Shown here: one piece after another, positions 62,857-64,000 of the stretch
Numbering within the stretch: the first letter of the stretch is position 1
How the letters are laid out: every line of letters begins with the position of its first letter
DNA from: Salinisphaera sp. Q1T1-3
GTDB taxonomy: Bacteria; Pseudomonadota; Gammaproteobacteria; Nevskiales; Salinisphaeraceae
Direction: 5' to 3'
Length of the DNA stretch: 64,000 bases
Assembly: GCF_003602005.1 (NCBI RefSeq)
Contig: NZ_QZWD01000012.1
Location: 62,001 to 126,000 of the forward strand
Position numbers and translations under genes: made by a program
The notes under the pieces: model-generated
Seen by the model: the letters and a program-made list of their open reading frames with translations, nothing else
The model's database searches: none
What the model was told of the DNA's origin: nothing

Positions 62857-63891
62857 TTGCTGAGCCGAGGACGCGGTGATCTGCCCGAGCACCCGCACGA
62901 TCATTTCGACGGCGAGCGCTTTTTCAATCCCGGACTGGCCCGGCCGACGCGTTCGCGCCGGGCGTTCTGGCACTGGCTGCTGGTCGAGCGACGTCAGCTG
63001 GCGCCGTGGACCATCCCGGCACGTCGCCCCGGCGCACGGCCGCCGATGCGTGTTCGGCGAACTCAAGTCACGTGGATCGGCCATGCCACGGCGCTGATCC
63101 AGACGGACGGCTGCAATCTGCTGACCGACCCCGTCTATGCCCGGACCGTGAACCCGATTCCCGGCCTCGGCCCTGCACGCGTGCACCCACCGGGCATCGC
63201 CTGGGCCGATCTACCGCCGATCGATATCGTGGTCATCAGCCACGCCCATTACGATCATCTCGACAGTGCCACGGTACGCCGGCTGGTCGACACACACGAT
63301 CCACTCTTCGTCGCCGGGCTGGGCCTGCACGGCTGGCTGGCGCGTCGCGGCGCGCGACGGATCGTCACGCTCGACTGGTGGCAAGGCCACGACGTGCCGG
63401 GCAACGCAACGCACACCCCCATCCGGCTGACCGCGGTGCCCGCGCAACACTGGTCAAGACGCAGCCTGGGCGATCGCAATCGCGTACTCTGGGCGGGCTA
63501 TATGATCGAAACCGATACGACACGACTCTATTTCGCGGGCGATACCGGTTTCCGGGCCGAACTGTTTCGTGATATCGCAGCACACACCGGCCAGCCGGAT
63601 CTGGCGCTGCTGCCGATCGGCGCCTACGAGCCACGCCGGTTCATGGCGCGCCAACACATGAATCCCGACGAAGCCGTACAGGCTCATGAGCTGCTGGGAG
63701 CTCGACGCTCGATGGCCATACATTTCGGCACGTTCCGGCTGACCGATGAAGACCGGGCGCAACCGGCCATTGATCTGGTCGCCGCCCTGCAGCAACACGA
63801 GGTACCGGACTCGCAGTTCGTGGTCCCCGATTTCGGTCAGACGGTCACGCCGTCCGAGGATTACGAGACAACAGATCAGTCGGCCGTCTGA
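62857..63891 (+). CDS. Metallo-beta-lactamase-fold hydrolase (NAPE-PLD/UlaG-like)
   Basis: A 344-residue enzyme. The metal motif ISHAHYDHLD (HxHxDH) near residue 132 is typical of the MBL fold, and further ligands are visible in PAQHWSRRSLGDRNR, YFAGDTGFRAELF and MAIHFGTFRLTDEDRA. The N-terminal HFDGERFFNPGLARP and the DRNRVLWAGYMIE stretch match the NAPE-PLD/lipid-phosphodiesterase-like branch. The substrate is unknown. No ATG with a ribosome-binding site is in frame near the start; TTG 62857 is a guess and the real start may be a few codons off. It follows ppsA by 31 bases. Confidence 0.85.
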   Translation: MLSRGRGDLPEHPHDHFDGERFFNPGLARPTRSRRAFWHWLLVERRQLAPWTIPARRPGARPPMRVRRTQVTWIGHATALIQTDGCNLLTDPVYARTVNPIPGLGPARVHPPGIAWADLPPIDIVVISHAHYDHLDSATVRRLVDTHDPLFVAGLGLHGWLARRGARRIVTLDWWQGHDVPGNATHTPIRLTAVPAQHWSRRSLGDRNRVLWAGYMIETDTTRLYFAGDTGFRAELFRDIAAHTGQPDLALLPIGAYEPRRFMARQHMNPDEAVQAHELLGARRSMAIHFGTFRLTDEDRAQPAIDLVAALQQHEVPDSQFVVPDFGQTVTPSEDYETTDQSAV

Positions 63892-64000
63892 TTCCGGATC
63901 GAGCATTGATGCGGCGCGCGGCGCGCTCGCCCGGGCAGCCTGTCGCTAGCGCGCGGAGCCGAGCCGACGGCTGGATCAGCGCGTCGTGGCAACACCAAGA

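Overview
This window looks like a stretch of chromosome from a GC-rich gammaproteobacterium. The main evidence is a gene order familiar from Escherichia coli (ygfB-pepP-ubiH-ubiI followed by gcvT-gcvH-gcvP), the split gcvPA/gcvPB form, and many small families typical of marine or halophilic gammaproteobacteria (DUF1244, DUF1249, DUF2501, DUF3144). A Salinisphaera-like organism fits my impression of the proteins, but that is inference and not a database result. About 59 protein genes, two of them broken, one tRNA and one riboswitch fill the window.

Layout. Positions 1-8250 (mostly minus): an ATP-grasp fragment, a sirtuin, acyl-CoA-binding protein, then lgt-thyA, a c-di-GMP response regulator and histidine kinase, and folA. 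Positions 8286-14539: a nucleoside uptake and salvage cluster (PfkB-type kinase, udp, deoB, cdd, NCS1 permease, tsx) in which tsx and deoB are broken. Positions 14944-24732: glycine cleavage genes behind a tandem glycine riboswitch, with a thiol peroxidase gene inside the operon, then the ubiquinone hydroxylases, pepP and ygfB. Positions 24892-34282: a secreted zinc protease with a C-terminal sorting tail, a lipoprotein, argE-argA-rsmE-gshB, an acyl-CoA dehydrogenase/oxidase with a TerB-like head, and a DUF2938 membrane protein. Positions 34848-43826: a PQQ dehydrogenase with a separately encoded membrane anchor, an MFS carrier, membrane proteins, tRNA-Arg(TCG) and serine acetyltransferase. 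Positions 44599-47286: two small membrane-protein genes and ilvE. Positions 47943-52615: a sugar or sugar-acid catabolic locus with a GntR regulator and two identical candidate operators. Positions 52671-63891: small conserved proteins, rlpA, DUF72, a FixJ-type regulator, a TauE/SafE exporter, a K+/H+ antiporter, the ppsR/ppsA pair and a metallo-beta-lactamase-fold hydrolase.

Two families of small non-coding mobile elements run through the window. Family 1 (177 bases, two copies) has 11-base inverted ends and TA flanks. Family 2 (about 270-315 bases, four well-kept copies plus three split or decayed ones) has CTAG at its ends and a long internal hairpin. One family 1 copy sits inside a family 2 copy, so the empty site can be reconstructed. 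Three family 2 copies end exactly on the TAG stop codon of a neighbouring gene.

The most promising undescribed biology is (1) the sugar/sugar-acid locus with its shared operator, (2) the stop-codon-associated element family with covarying hairpin arms, and (3) the decay of the nucleoside scavenging cluster. Start sites marked GTG or TTG were chosen from ribosome-binding sites. All family calls come from reading motifs by eye; no search was run.
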